A DNA stretch of 64,000 nt from Alistipes sp. (GCA_017631055.1 JAGBTZ010000033.1:43050-107049), one strand, 5' to 3'. Counted from the stretch's first letter, positions 43,918 to 52,187 are shown. Numbers and translations: made by a program. The notes: generated by a model not told the origin, from the sequence alone.

Positions 43918-44826
43918 ATGAAAAAGATTATAATCGCTGCTCTAATCGCAGCATACGCACTCGCCCCACAGCCTTTATCGGCCTCGGAGGGACTCTTCAC
44001 TCCAAGGCTCAAAGGTAATGGCAAAATCGTAATCGAAAACCGCCAAAGCGCAATGCAGTTTTCGGAAGTGGTGGTCAACACCTGTATACACCTGACCATC
44101 AGCGACCGCAAGGATGGAGATATACTGGTTCGCACTGACGAGAATATCATGCCCTACGTCAAGATGGAGGTGCACAACGGAGTCTTCCGTGCTTGGCTCG
44201 ACAACACCACCTCGCGCGAGATGGAGAATGTTCGCATCGATATCGATATGCCCAACAATGGCAAAATTCGCGAGATTGAGGCCTATGCCGCATCATCGGT
44301 AAATGTAATCCCGCTGCTCGAAGCCGGCGAGATAGAACTCTCGGCATCGGGTGCATCCTCCATAGTTGCCAACACCCACTGCCACAGCCTCGATATAACA
44401 CTCTCGGGAGCCTCTTCGGCCGAGGTGAGCACTACGGCAGATGAGCTGGAAATCTCGGCATCAGGAGCATCGAAGGTCAATCTTCTCGCTGCGAAATGCA
44501 CAAGTTGCGACATAGACATTGCCGGCGCAAGCAAGGTTTCGGGCAACCTCATCACCGACAGATGCGATATCGAAGCCTCAGGTGCATCAAAGGTTACACT
44601 CACAGGCTCGGCACGTCAAGGTGACTTCGAAATTTCGGGAGCATCGAAACTCAATGCTTCGAAATTTGTAACCACACTCTGCTCGGTCGAGGCTTCGGGT
44701 GCATCTGCGGCATACGTTCACTGCACGACCTCCCTCAAAGCCGAGGCTACCGGCTCTTCCAAAATCGGATATTCGGGCGACTGCCATGTAAACATCGCTT
44801 CGGAGGCAATTTTCAAACAGAACTAA
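43918..44826 (+). CDS. DUF2807 (head GIN) exported protein, copy 2
   Basis: A 302-residue paralogue of the preceding gene. It shares the repetitive SGASS units and a signal peptide ending near residue 22. The repeat region is more regular here: LSASGASS, LSGASSAEV, ISASGASKV, IEASGASKV, ISGASKL and EASGASAAYV recur every 17-25 residues, which suits a beta-helix. It lies 4 nt after copy 1 and 18 nt before the second PspC gene. Confidence 0.85.
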   Translation: MKKIIIAALIAAYALAPQPLSASEGLFTPRLKGNGKIVIENRQSAMQFSEVVVNTCIHLTISDRKDGDILVRTDENIMPYVKMEVHNGVFRAWLDNTTSREMENVRIDIDMPNNGKIREIEAYAASSVNVIPLLEAGEIELSASGASSIVANTHCHSLDITLSGASSAEVSTTADELEISASGASKVNLLAAKCTSCDIDIAGASKVSGNLITDRCDIEASGASKVTLTGSARQGDFEISGASKLNASKFVTTLCSVEASGASAAYVHCTTSLKAEATGSSKIGYSGDCHVNIASEAIFKQN

Positions 44827-44844
44827 CCTCAAACCCTTAAGACC

Positions 44845-46110
44845 ATGAACGAAGTCAAGAGATGCAGCATTTCGGGTATCGCCTTCACGATGGATAGCGA
44901 TGCCTACACAGCGCTGCACAACTATATCGACACCCTCAATAAGCGTTATAGCAAGGAGCCGGATGGCAAAGAGATTATTGCCGACATCGAGGCACGCATC
45001 GCAGAACTTATACTCTCGACCCACGACAACAGCCAGGTTGTGGAGCGCCCACTCATCGAGAACATCATCGCCCAGCTCGGCTCGGCAGATGCAATCTCCG
45101 AAGAGAGCGGTACCGAGAGCGAGTCGACAACCCAAAGCGAGCCCCGCATTCCGCGCCGTCTTTACCGCGATATGGAGAATGCTAAGCTGGGTGGAGTCTG
45201 CTCAGGCGTAGCACGATATTTCGACATCGACCCCGTATGGATACGTTTGGCAATGTTCATACCGCTGCTAATCACCCCTTTCTCGGGAATTTCGGCAGTC
45301 TGGCTTAGTCTTTCAGCTATTTGCGGCAATCTGTTCGGAGTTTTTCTGCTCACCTATCTGGTGCTGTGGTTCGCTATTCCCGCAGCCCGTTCGCCTCGCC
45401 AACGACTCGAGATGACAGGCGAGAAGATTACCGAGCAATCCATTCGCGAGGCTGCTGCGGCCAACCCTTCGAGCGATGCCGACACCAAGGCTCGCCCGAT
45501 TGTTGCCAACACCGTAACCGCCTTGGGTGGATGCCTGTTGGCTCTATTCAAGATAGTGGCAGCAGTGGTCATCTTCGGTCTCTCGCTCGGAGTTGTAGCC
45601 TTGAGCACAGGAATTGTGGCAATTATCGCCACCGAAGGGTCACTGATTGATATGGGCTCTCTGAGCGATGCACTCACCCTCACAGGCAGCGAGGTGGTGC
45701 TGAGTGTGCTCGGCATTCTCACGGTGCTCATACCGATTATCTTGTTGCTCTATGTGCTTATCTGTCTGTTTTTCAGCCGTAAGCCGAGCCGCACAACATC
45801 TATTGTACTCTTTGTACTATGGATACTTATTCTCTTTGCGCTCTGCTTCACCGCAATCAAGACAAGCCATGACATCTACACCCTCAACGACATCGAAAAC
45901 CTGGGCGACAATATCGAAAATCGCATCGAGTCTATCGAAGATGCAGCCGAGAGTGCGATTGAGAACAAAATCGAGAGTGTTGTCGGGAGTGCTGTTGAGA
46001 GTGGCGGCTCGGTTACCATAAACATTCCGAGTGGTGCAAAAATCGACATCCAGGAGACCGTGCAGAGTGGTGGCACCTTCCGCAAAACCACGATAAATAT
46101 CGACAAGTAA
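44845..46110 (+). CDS. PspC domain protein, long form
   Basis: A 421-residue membrane protein. The first 85 residues are homologous to the start of the 42090 gene (CSISGIAFTMDSDAYTALHNYID ... DIEARIAELI). A PspC domain (about 105-175), further membrane segments, and a C-terminal region follow. The end (GGSVTINIPSGAKIDIQETVQSGG) looks like a DUF2807-type strand. It is the last gene of the five-gene operon, with a terminator at 46125. Confidence 0.88.
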   Translation: MNEVKRCSISGIAFTMDSDAYTALHNYIDTLNKRYSKEPDGKEIIADIEARIAELILSTHDNSQVVERPLIENIIAQLGSADAISEESGTESESTTQSEPRIPRRLYRDMENAKLGGVCSGVARYFDIDPVWIRLAMFIPLLITPFSGISAVWLSLSAICGNLFGVFLLTYLVLWFAIPAARSPRQRLEMTGEKITEQSIREAAAANPSSDADTKARPIVANTVTALGGCLLALFKIVAAVVIFGLSLGVVALSTGIVAIIATEGSLIDMGSLSDALTLTGSEVVLSVLGILTVLIPIILLLYVLICLFFSRKPSRTTSIVLFVLWILILFALCFTAIKTSHDIYTLNDIENLGDNIENRIESIEDAAESAIENKIESVVGSAVESGGSVTINIPSGAKIDIQETVQSGGTFRKTTINIDK

Positions 46111-46124
46111 TCCCCGCCTATATT

Positions 46125-46172
46125 ACAAAGAGGGGTGTGTCTAACAAATCTCTTAGACACACCCCTCTTTGT
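46125..46172 (+). terminator. Terminator between the PspC operon and korB
   Basis: A 20-bp perfect stem (46125-46144 with 46153-46172) around a CAAATC-rich loop. The exit lacks a long T run on either strand but stem strength and position between convergent genes support it. Confidence 0.75.
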
Positions 46173-46192
46173 TGTAAGTTGTATAGCAACTG

Positions 46193-47218
46193 CTATATCT
46201 CCCAGGTCTCGCCCGAGCGCAGAAGATCATCCACGCACTTAATTTTGCTGGCAGAGCGCACCTCCTCGACCTGAGCAGCAACCTTCTGGTCGTAGACCGC
46301 AGCATCCTTCACCGAGCGAATAACGCCCAGCGCCACAGGGTATTCGGGATACTTCATAGCTGCCAACATCGAGTGCAGGGTGGTATCCTCAGTGTGGGCA
46401 TCGTGCGTCAGCACATCATCCATCGTATAGCCATCCTCGCCCACAGTCACAACCTTCAGGCGCATATTCTCGAAGACCAAACCCTTATTACGCTCTGCAC
46501 CGAAGAGCATCTTCTCGCCGTGGCGCAGAGTGATTGTATGCTCGGCACGAGTAGCCTTATCGCCTGCAAATAGAGCATGGGTCTTATCGTTGAAAATCAC
46601 ACAGTTCTGCAACACCTCCGTAACCGACATACCATCGTGCTTGGCGCCCTCGACAAGGCACTCCTTAGTGAGCATTACCTCCATATCGACCGAGCGGGCA
46701 AAGAACGTACCCCTCGCACCGATAACCAACTCGCCCGGGTTGAAGGGCTTCTCGACAGTGCCATAAGGCGAAGTCTTGGTCACCTTGCCGAGCTTCGAGG
46801 TGGGCGAATACTGACCCTTGGTAAGGCCATAAATCTCGTTATTGAAGAGCACCACGTTGAGATTGACATTTCGTCTGATGGCGTGGATAAAGTGGTTACC
46901 GCCAATGGCGAGCGAGTCGCCATCACCGGTCATCACCCAGACACTCAGGTCGGGATTGGCAACCTTCACTCCCGTAGCCACGGCATTGGCACGGCCGTGA
47001 ATGGTATGGAAACCAAAGGTACGCATATAGTAGATAAATCGTGACGAGCATCCGATACCCGAAACGAATGTAAACTTATGATGCGGAATATCGAGCGCAT
47101 CAGCAATCTCGGGCAGCGCACGTTGCACCGCATTCAAAATAGCATGATCACCGCAACCCGGGCACCAACGCACCTCCTGGTCGCTCTTGAAATCGGCGGG
47201 TGTGTATTTATACTCCAT
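46193..47218 (-). CDS. korB: 2-oxoacid:ferredoxin oxidoreductase, beta subunit
   Basis: A thiamine-diphosphate-binding subunit of 2-oxoglutarate (or related 2-oxoacid):ferredoxin oxidoreductase, which makes acyl-CoA and reduced ferredoxin. It has 341 residues. WCPGCGDHA near the N-terminus holds the iron-sulphur Cys. GDGDSLAIGGNHFIHAIRRNVN is the thiamine-diphosphate Mg-binding motif (GDG-x-N). It starts 15 nt after the alpha subunit. The symbol follows the 2-oxoglutarate enzyme; the substrate specificity is inferred. Confidence 0.92.
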   Translation of the reverse strand: MEYKYTPADFKSDQEVRWCPGCGDHAILNAVQRALPEIADALDIPHHKFTFVSGIGCSSRFIYYMRTFGFHTIHGRANAVATGVKVANPDLSVWVMTGDGDSLAIGGNHFIHAIRRNVNLNVVLFNNEIYGLTKGQYSPTSKLGKVTKTSPYGTVEKPFNPGELVIGARGTFFARSVDMEVMLTKECLVEGAKHDGMSVTEVLQNCVIFNDKTHALFAGDKATRAEHTITLRHGEKMLFGAERNKGLVFENMRLKVVTVGEDGYTMDDVLTHDAHTEDTTLHSMLAAMKYPEYPVALGVIRSVKDAAVYDQKVAAQVEEVRSASKIKCVDDLLRSGETWEI

Positions 47219-47233
47219 ATCTTCTCCTCCCGA

Positions 47234-49078
47234 CTATTTGTTTAACAATTCATTAAATTTATCCTTCAGCTCGACAATCGTAAAGGGCTGACCCTCAGTC
47301 TTATTGAACTGCTCGAGGTGCAGACCCTCAAACTCCTGGCGCAGGTAGGATGCAAACTGACCCTCGTTGAGCTCACAAACCACGACCTTGCTAAAGCTAC
47401 GCAACAACTGCTCAGCATTGCGAGGCAGAGGGTTGATATAGTTGAAGTGCGCCAGCGCAATGCTGCGACCCTCGCGCTGCAACTGCTCGACAGCCGTATG
47501 CAGATGTCCGCGAGTACCGCCCCAGCCAACTACCAACAGATCGGCATCCTCGGCTCCGAACAACTCCTGCTCGGGGATATAATCCGCCACGCGGGCAACC
47601 TTCTCGGCTCGGGTGCGCACCATCTTTTGATGATTGGCCGGATCGTGCGAGATAGAGCCACGCAGTGCATCCTTTTCCAATCCTCCGATGCGGTGCTCCA
47701 GACCCTTCTTGCCCGGGAATGCCCAGCCTCTCGCCAACTTCTCGTTGCGGGCATAGGGCATAAATCCGCCCTCGGGAGCCTCCTCGACAATGGGAGGTAC
47801 AATCTCGGGATAATCGCACATCGAGGGGATACGCCACGGCTCCGAGCCATTGGCGATAAATCCATCAGTGAGCAACACTACGGGGGTCATATGCTCCATA
47901 GCAATCTTTGCAGCCGTGAAGGCGTAATGGAAGCAGTCGCTGGGCGAAGATGCCGCCACAACAACCGCAGGGCACTCTCCGTTTCGACCATAGAGAGCCT
48001 GCATCAAATCGCTCTGCTCTGTCTTGGTCGGCAGACCTGTCGAAGGGCCACCACGCTGAACATCGACAACCACCAAAGGCAACTCAGCCATAACTGCCAG
48101 ACCCAAAGCCTCGCTTTTGAGTGAGAGTCCGGGACCTGAAGTGGTCGTCACGGCAAGATTTCCGGCAAAGGCCGCACCGATAGAGGTGCAGATGCCTGCA
48201 ATCTCATCCTCCGCCTGCACGGTCTTAACTCCGAGTTCCTTATGCTTGGCGAGTTCCTCGAGGATGACCGTTGCGGGAGTAATCGGGTATGAGCCACAGA
48301 AGAGGGGTCGTCCGCTCTTCTCGCTCGCAGCGATAAAGCCCCAAGCCGTAGCCACATTGCCGTTAATCGAGCGGTAGATACCCTTCTCGAGATGGGCAGG
48401 AGCAACGTATGTATTGGCAAACGAGTGCGTATTGGCCGCATAGTTATAACCCGCCTCGATAGCGAGGATGTTGGCCTCGGCAATAACGGGATTCTTCTTG
48501 GCAAATTTCGATGTCAGGTAACTCTTGGCATGCTCCTCGGGGCGGTCGAACATAAAGAAGCAGATGCCGAGGGCAAACATATTCTTGCACTTGACGATGC
48601 TCTTATGGTCGAGACCCGTAGCAGCCAAAGCCTCGCGTGTCATCGAGGTAATGGCCGGCATAACCACATTATACTCCTCCAATCCGAGTTCGGCAATGGG
48701 GTCTTCGGTCGCAAAGCCGGCACGGCGCAAATTCTCCTCAGTGAGGCTATCGCCATCGAGGATTACCGTAGCGCTATGCTTGAGCCAACGGCGATTGGCC
48801 TTGAGCGCTGCGGGATTCATCGCCACCAGCACATCGCAATAGTCACCCGGATTATCCACCGGATGAGAGCCGAAGTGGACCTGAAAACCCGAAACGCCGG
48901 CTACAGTACCTTGCGGAGCGCGAATTTCGGCAGGATAGTCCGGAAAGGTCGAGATACCGTTACCCAGCAGAGCAGAGGTATCCGAAAAGAGGGTGCCGGT
49001 AAGTTGCATACCATCACCCGAATCACCCGAGAAGCGGATAACCACATCCTCGGCAGTGCGAATATTCAAATTATTCAT
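47234..49078 (-). CDS. korA: 2-oxoacid:ferredoxin oxidoreductase, alpha subunit (gamma-alpha fusion)
   Basis: A 614-residue partner of the beta subunit. The first 190 or so residues are the gamma domain (RFSGDSGDGMQLTGTLFSD), followed by the alpha domain with GNVATAWGFIAASEKSGRPLFCGSYPITPA and later QAEDEIAGICTSIGAAFAG. The start at 49078 is preferred: a -7 box at 49109-49116 on the same strand rules out the in-frame ATG at 49150. It provides low-potential electrons and succinyl-CoA, or the reverse reaction, in a Bacteroidales anaerobe. Confidence 0.92.
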   Translation of the reverse strand: MNNLNIRTAEDVVIRFSGDSGDGMQLTGTLFSDTSALLGNGISTFPDYPAEIRAPQGTVAGVSGFQVHFGSHPVDNPGDYCDVLVAMNPAALKANRRWLKHSATVILDGDSLTEENLRRAGFATEDPIAELGLEEYNVVMPAITSMTREALAATGLDHKSIVKCKNMFALGICFFMFDRPEEHAKSYLTSKFAKKNPVIAEANILAIEAGYNYAANTHSFANTYVAPAHLEKGIYRSINGNVATAWGFIAASEKSGRPLFCGSYPITPATVILEELAKHKELGVKTVQAEDEIAGICTSIGAAFAGNLAVTTTSGPGLSLKSEALGLAVMAELPLVVVDVQRGGPSTGLPTKTEQSDLMQALYGRNGECPAVVVAASSPSDCFHYAFTAAKIAMEHMTPVVLLTDGFIANGSEPWRIPSMCDYPEIVPPIVEEAPEGGFMPYARNEKLARGWAFPGKKGLEHRIGGLEKDALRGSISHDPANHQKMVRTRAEKVARVADYIPEQELFGAEDADLLVVGWGGTRGHLHTAVEQLQREGRSIALAHFNYINPLPRNAEQLLRSFSKVVVCELNEGQFASYLRQEFEGLHLEQFNKTEGQPFTIVELKDKFNELLNK

Positions 49079-49108
49079 AATTTGTATCACATAAAATGTT
49101 TCGAAACA

Positions 49109-49116
49109 CAAATTTA
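49109..49116 (-). promoter_or_regulatory. -7 box of the korAB operon
   Basis: TAAATTTG on the minus strand, 30 nt upstream of the korA start at 49078. No well-spaced TTG. Confidence 0.45.
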
Positions 49117-49169
49117 TAAATAATTCACAATTAAGCGGATTTTTTTGCAAAAAATCTCATTCCCTTCAA

Positions 49170-50573
49170 TTACAGGAACGCAATCTTCTGCACCTTCGAT
49201 GTCGGGCGATCGGTGATTTCATGTTCGACAATACCCGTGACAACATCCGCTGCATCGTGCCAGCGATTGGCTCGGAATTGGCGGCGATAGGTCGTCAGAT
49301 GGTTGTAGAGTTCGGGCCATCGCTGTCGCCAGTTGCGAGGCAGGCGCAAATTGTGGAGTACGGTGGCCGAGTGCGAGAGTATGCGGGCCTCCTTATTGCC
49401 GCCCTGATGGAACCACTCCACACGGGTCGCAGGGGCCAACTTCTGGACCGCGCGGGCGAAACCTCTTCCGCCATTATTGCTCTCAATAAGGGCAGTGCGG
49501 CTACCACTCTCCACGAGCATCTGGGCTACCAATCCTTCGGTAATCTCCATAGACTCACGAGAGTAGACTACATCGGTGATGTATATGACTCCATCCGTAT
49601 CGACCGCATAGCACATCGAACAGAGATAGTCGTCGCCCGTATCGGCCGTATCGGTATAGTTGCTCAACCGCACCAAATCGCGAGGCAGCTCATCATACTC
49701 GGCAAACGAATCGCCATAGAGAAGTCCCTCGCGCGAGGAGGGATGACCCTGATACATACACTCAAATCGCAGAGGGTCGAGCCTACGTTTAGCCTCAAGC
49801 AGCGAACAATTCTGTTGCTCCTCCCACAGTGCTTCGCCCAACTGTCGAGGGTCAATCTCGCTCGGAGGCGAAGCCTTCAGAGCCTCAAAGTTGAGATAGA
49901 CCCAGGTGTTGGAGTCAATGGCATCGAGTTGACTCCACTCAGTAAGCATCAGCGTAGGCTCACGGCGCGTAAGTTCGCCGATAAGGTCCTCCTCATGCCA
50001 GCGGGTGAAGACGATAAGTTCGCGCGAGGCGTTGTGCATACGGGTCTTGACCACCGAAGTATACCACTCCCAACAATTCTCGCGCACGATAGGCGAATTG
50101 GCCTCCATGGCATCCTTGTAGAGGTCATCGAGGATAAAGCAATCGACTCGGTTACCCGTAAGCGACCCCTCACGACCGACCGAAAGAAGTTCGCCTCGGT
50201 GGCCGATAATCTCGACCTCATCGGCCGTGCGCACATACTCCGCAGGCTTGCCACCACGCTTGATGGTGGTCTGAGGGAATATCTCACCATACTCCTTCGA
50301 CTCGATAATGCGCTGCACACGGCGATTGAATTTCGATGCCAACGATGCGGAATAGGAGGCTATGGCAATACGCATATCGGGGTCAATGCCAAGCATATAG
50401 GCCGGCAACAGGGTCGTAGCTCCAACGCTCTTGCCGTGTTGCGGAGGCATCGTGATAATCAGTTTACGCACACGCCCGCAGGCGAACTCCTCGAGCAAGC
50501 GATAATAGGCCCGATGAAAATCCTTAATCTCGAGAAACGGATAGACACCGGTCGAAAAATCTATAAAAGTCAT
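49170..50573 (-). CDS. Phage-type terminase large subunit, isolated
   Basis: A 467-residue TerL-like protein. The ATPase half has Walker A PPQHGKS (43-49) and Walker B FILDD (146-150). The nuclease half has the RNase H-like acidic residues Asp 308 (YTDTAD), Glu 364 (ALIESNNGG) and Asp 440/Asp 443 (WHDAADVVTG). All expected catalytic residues are present, and there is no frameshift or stop. No small terminase, portal, capsid or tail gene is seen within the window. It follows a 95-residue unknown gene on the same strand after 158 nt, and an S24-type repressor is divergent beyond that. It may be a remnant of a prophage or a domesticated enzyme. Confidence 0.85.
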   Translation of the reverse strand: MTFIDFSTGVYPFLEIKDFHRAYYRLLEEFACGRVRKLIITMPPQHGKSVGATTLLPAYMLGIDPDMRIAIASYSASLASKFNRRVQRIIESKEYGEIFPQTTIKRGGKPAEYVRTADEVEIIGHRGELLSVGREGSLTGNRVDCFILDDLYKDAMEANSPIVRENCWEWYTSVVKTRMHNASRELIVFTRWHEEDLIGELTRREPTLMLTEWSQLDAIDSNTWVYLNFEALKASPPSEIDPRQLGEALWEEQQNCSLLEAKRRLDPLRFECMYQGHPSSREGLLYGDSFAEYDELPRDLVRLSNYTDTADTGDDYLCSMCYAVDTDGVIYITDVVYSRESMEITEGLVAQMLVESGSRTALIESNNGGRGFARAVQKLAPATRVEWFHQGGNKEARILSHSATVLHNLRLPRNWRQRWPELYNHLTTYRRQFRANRWHDAADVVTGIVEHEITDRPTSKVQKIAFL

Positions 50574-50731
50574 AGTGATTAAAATTTATAAAACCCACTC
50601 ATTACGAATGGGTTGAATAGGTTAATTCTTTGGGGTGCAGTCTGTTCCGATGCGAACGATTGGCTGCAGCGGCAACAGTGACGGAGGCATCGCTCCAAGA
50701 CGAGATGGGGTCACTGTCGCAAAAAGGCAGA

Positions 50732-51019
50732 TTAGAGGAGATACCCCTTGAAGAGCGAAAAATCGAAGTCGTTAATCTGCTCCTCACCATCAATCTCGGT
50801 GTGGAACTCCCACCAAACCGGCACAACATCCTCGATTGTTTCGAAGCTCCCTTCCGGCATTTCGACCCGCTTGTGATAGATGATAATCGAGAGCAACATT
50901 CGGCACTCCACCTCCTCGTGAACAAAGGTTATCGTACCCGAAAAATAGTCGCCATCCCCCACCTGGTCACACAGCCTCAATGCTGCCTTTTTGTAGATTT
51001 CAGAAGAGATTTCATACAT
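50732..51019 (-). CDS. Small protein of the terminase module, unknown function
   Basis: A 95-residue acidic, mixed alpha/beta protein of no recognised family: MYEISSEIYKKAALRLCDQ, YFSGTITFVHEEVECRMLL, and IYHKRVEMPEG are its main segments. The start at 51019 follows a TATCTTTG box at 51071-51078 on the same strand. It lies upstream of the terminase with a 158-nt spacer containing no recognisable gene, and diverges from the repressor at 51138. Confidence 0.65.
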   Translation of the reverse strand: MYEISSEIYKKAALRLCDQVGDGDYFSGTITFVHEEVECRMLLSIIIYHKRVEMPEGSFETIEDVVPVWWEFHTEIDGEEQINDFDFSLFKGYLL

Positions 51020-51034
51020 AAATTATTGATTTTT

Positions 51035-51065
51035 TTGGTAGTTATGAATAAATTATTTAACTTTG
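51035..51065 (+). promoter_or_regulatory. Promoter of the S24 repressor
   Basis: TTG (51035-51037), a 20-nt spacer, and TAACTTTG (51058-51065). It faces the opposed -7 box at 51071-51078 only 5 nt away. Confidence 0.7.
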
Positions 51066-51070
51066 CACTG

Positions 51071-51078
51071 CAAAGATA
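51071..51078 (-). promoter_or_regulatory. -7 box for the 95-residue gene
   Basis: TATCTTTG on the minus strand. Together with the repressor's box it makes the palindrome CTTTGCA-C-TGCAAAG (51061-51075). No -33 TTG is present; the region upstream of this box is occupied by the proposed operator at 51081. Confidence 0.55.
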
Positions 51079-51080
51079 TG

Positions 51081-51093
51081 TTCAAAAATTGAA
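51081..51093. promoter_or_regulatory. Proposed repressor operator O1
   Basis: TTCAA-AAA-TTGAA, a perfect 5-bp inverted repeat with a 3-nt spacer, lying 2 nt upstream of the minus-strand -7 box. Binding here would block the promoter of the 95-residue gene. Inferred. Confidence 0.5.
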
Positions 51094-51108
51094 ATTGGCA
51101 CCGAAAAG

Positions 51109-51121
51109 TTCAAAAATTTAA
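51109..51121. promoter_or_regulatory. Proposed repressor operator O2
   Basis: TTCAAAAATTTAA matches O1 in 12 of 13 bases and is centred 28 bp from it. It lies in the leader of the repressor gene, 16 nt before its ATG, so may give autoregulation. Inferred. Confidence 0.45.
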
Positions 51122-51137
51122 TATAAATAATACTGAT

Positions 51138-51821
51138 ATGAACACCCCCGAAAGTCGAATAAAATTGATACGCAAGGCCCTTGAAATGACCCAAGAGCAA
51201 CTTGCTCAACGACTTGGCATCGGCAAGGCTGCCCTCTCGATGATTGAGACCGGAAGAGCCGGGCTCTCGGCACGCAACCGCAACATTCTTGTTCAAGAAT
51301 TGAACGTCAATAGCGAGTGGCTCGATGGCGACGATACGGCCGAGATGTTCAACCTTGAGCCCGACCTGACGGCATTCCGTCTGCGCACCGACAACTCTTT
51401 GCCGATGCAGAGTGTACCCCTCTACTCGGTGGAGGGTACGGCCGGACTGGTACCGCTCTTCACCGAGCGCCAGGCGATGAAGCCTATCGACTTCATCCAC
51501 ATCCCCAACCTTCCGAAATGCGATGGGGCGATATATGTTGTAGGTGATTCGATGTACCCCCTGCTCAAGAGTGGCGATATTGTGTTATACAAGCAGTTGC
51601 ACGACTTGGAGGATATCTTCTGGGGCGATATGTACCTATTGTCGATAGATATAGACGGCGAGGAGTATATCACCGTCAAGTATGTTCAAAAGTCACAGAT
51701 TGAGGGTTGCGTAAAGCTCGTGAGCCAAAATCCGCACCATGCCGACAAGGATGTTGCAATGAGCCGCATCCGAGCCATTGCGTTGGTCAAGGCGAGTATC
51801 AGAATGAATTCGATAAGGTAG
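51138..51821 (+). CDS. XRE/S24-type repressor with self-cleaving peptidase domain
   Basis: A 227-residue phage CI/LexA-like repressor. The N-terminal helix-turn-helix (about 5-60) includes MTQEQLAQRLGIGKAALSMIETGR. The C-terminal S24 domain has Ser 138 in GDSMYPLLKSGD and Lys 181 in YITVKYVQKS as the catalytic pair. An Ala-Gly bond at 102-103 (GTAGL) is a plausible self-cleavage site. Such proteins cut themselves when activated by RecA filaments and release their operons. It diverges from the small protein and terminase genes. Confidence 0.9.
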   Translation: MNTPESRIKLIRKALEMTQEQLAQRLGIGKAALSMIETGRAGLSARNRNILVQELNVNSEWLDGDDTAEMFNLEPDLTAFRLRTDNSLPMQSVPLYSVEGTAGLVPLFTERQAMKPIDFIHIPNLPKCDGAIYVVGDSMYPLLKSGDIVLYKQLHDLEDIFWGDMYLLSIDIDGEEYITVKYVQKSQIEGCVKLVSQNPHHADKDVAMSRIRAIALVKASIRMNSIR

Positions 51822-51828
51822 GGGGGGG

Positions 51829-52089
51829 TTAGCCATTAGCCATTGGCTGGGTTAGATGGGTTAGATGGGTTAGATAGGGATTTTTTGAAAGGGTTGTTAT
51901 GGGAGATTAAGGAAATTAGTGAGGTTAGAACAACTCCTTAAACTCCTTAAACTCCTTAAACTCCTTAAATTCACTAATCTCTCTAAAAATTACTTATACC
52001 ATTCTATGCCATTAAGTGGGCCTTGGCGAACGACTGCCATTAGTTGCCATTCAATACCATACCCCAATTTCCCCAGTCATCCCATCCTC
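51829..52089. repeat. Repeat cluster in the intergenic region after the repressor
   Basis: TTAGCCATTAGCCATTGGC (51829-51847); then GTTAGATGG units (51848-51880); GAGATTAAGGAAATTAG (51902-51920); four CTCCTTAAA units (51934-51969); and CCAATTTCCCCAGTC units (52065-52085). The 51902 and 51934 sets are in opposite orientation. No gene is seen from 51822 to 52187 apart from this. Confidence 0.65.
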
Positions 52090-52095
52090 CACACA

Positions 52096-52133
52096 AGCCA
52101 AAGAGCAACCCACGATTGGGTTGCTCTTTGGCT
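52096..52133. terminator. Strong hairpin, possible terminator
   Basis: A 17-bp perfect stem AGCCAAAGAGCAACCCA / TGGGTTGCTCTTTGGCT with a 4-nt loop. It has no T run on exit, so termination is uncertain. It lies between the repressor and the small protein at 52188. Confidence 0.6.
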
Positions 52134-52187
52134 AAAAAAGTTTGCTAATTCAAAAATCAAATTGTGAATTGTACTGCCTCTGGCAGA

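Noticed and set aside
50574-50731. A small-terminase or HTH gene between the 95-residue gene and the terminase
   Set aside because: No frame is long or conserved-looking enough; frames are interrupted or proline-rich without motif.
51061-51075. CTTTGCACTGCAAAG as a repressor operator
   Set aside because: The palindrome is fully explained by two facing -7 boxes; the TTCAA/TTGAA sites are better operator candidates.
50630-51121. A plus-strand frame (163 codons) opposite the 95-residue gene
   Set aside because: It runs across both promoters and operators and lacks protein-like composition.
49170-51821. Complete prophage
   Set aside because: Only a terminase, a repressor and one unknown gene; no structural, integrase or lysis genes are seen.
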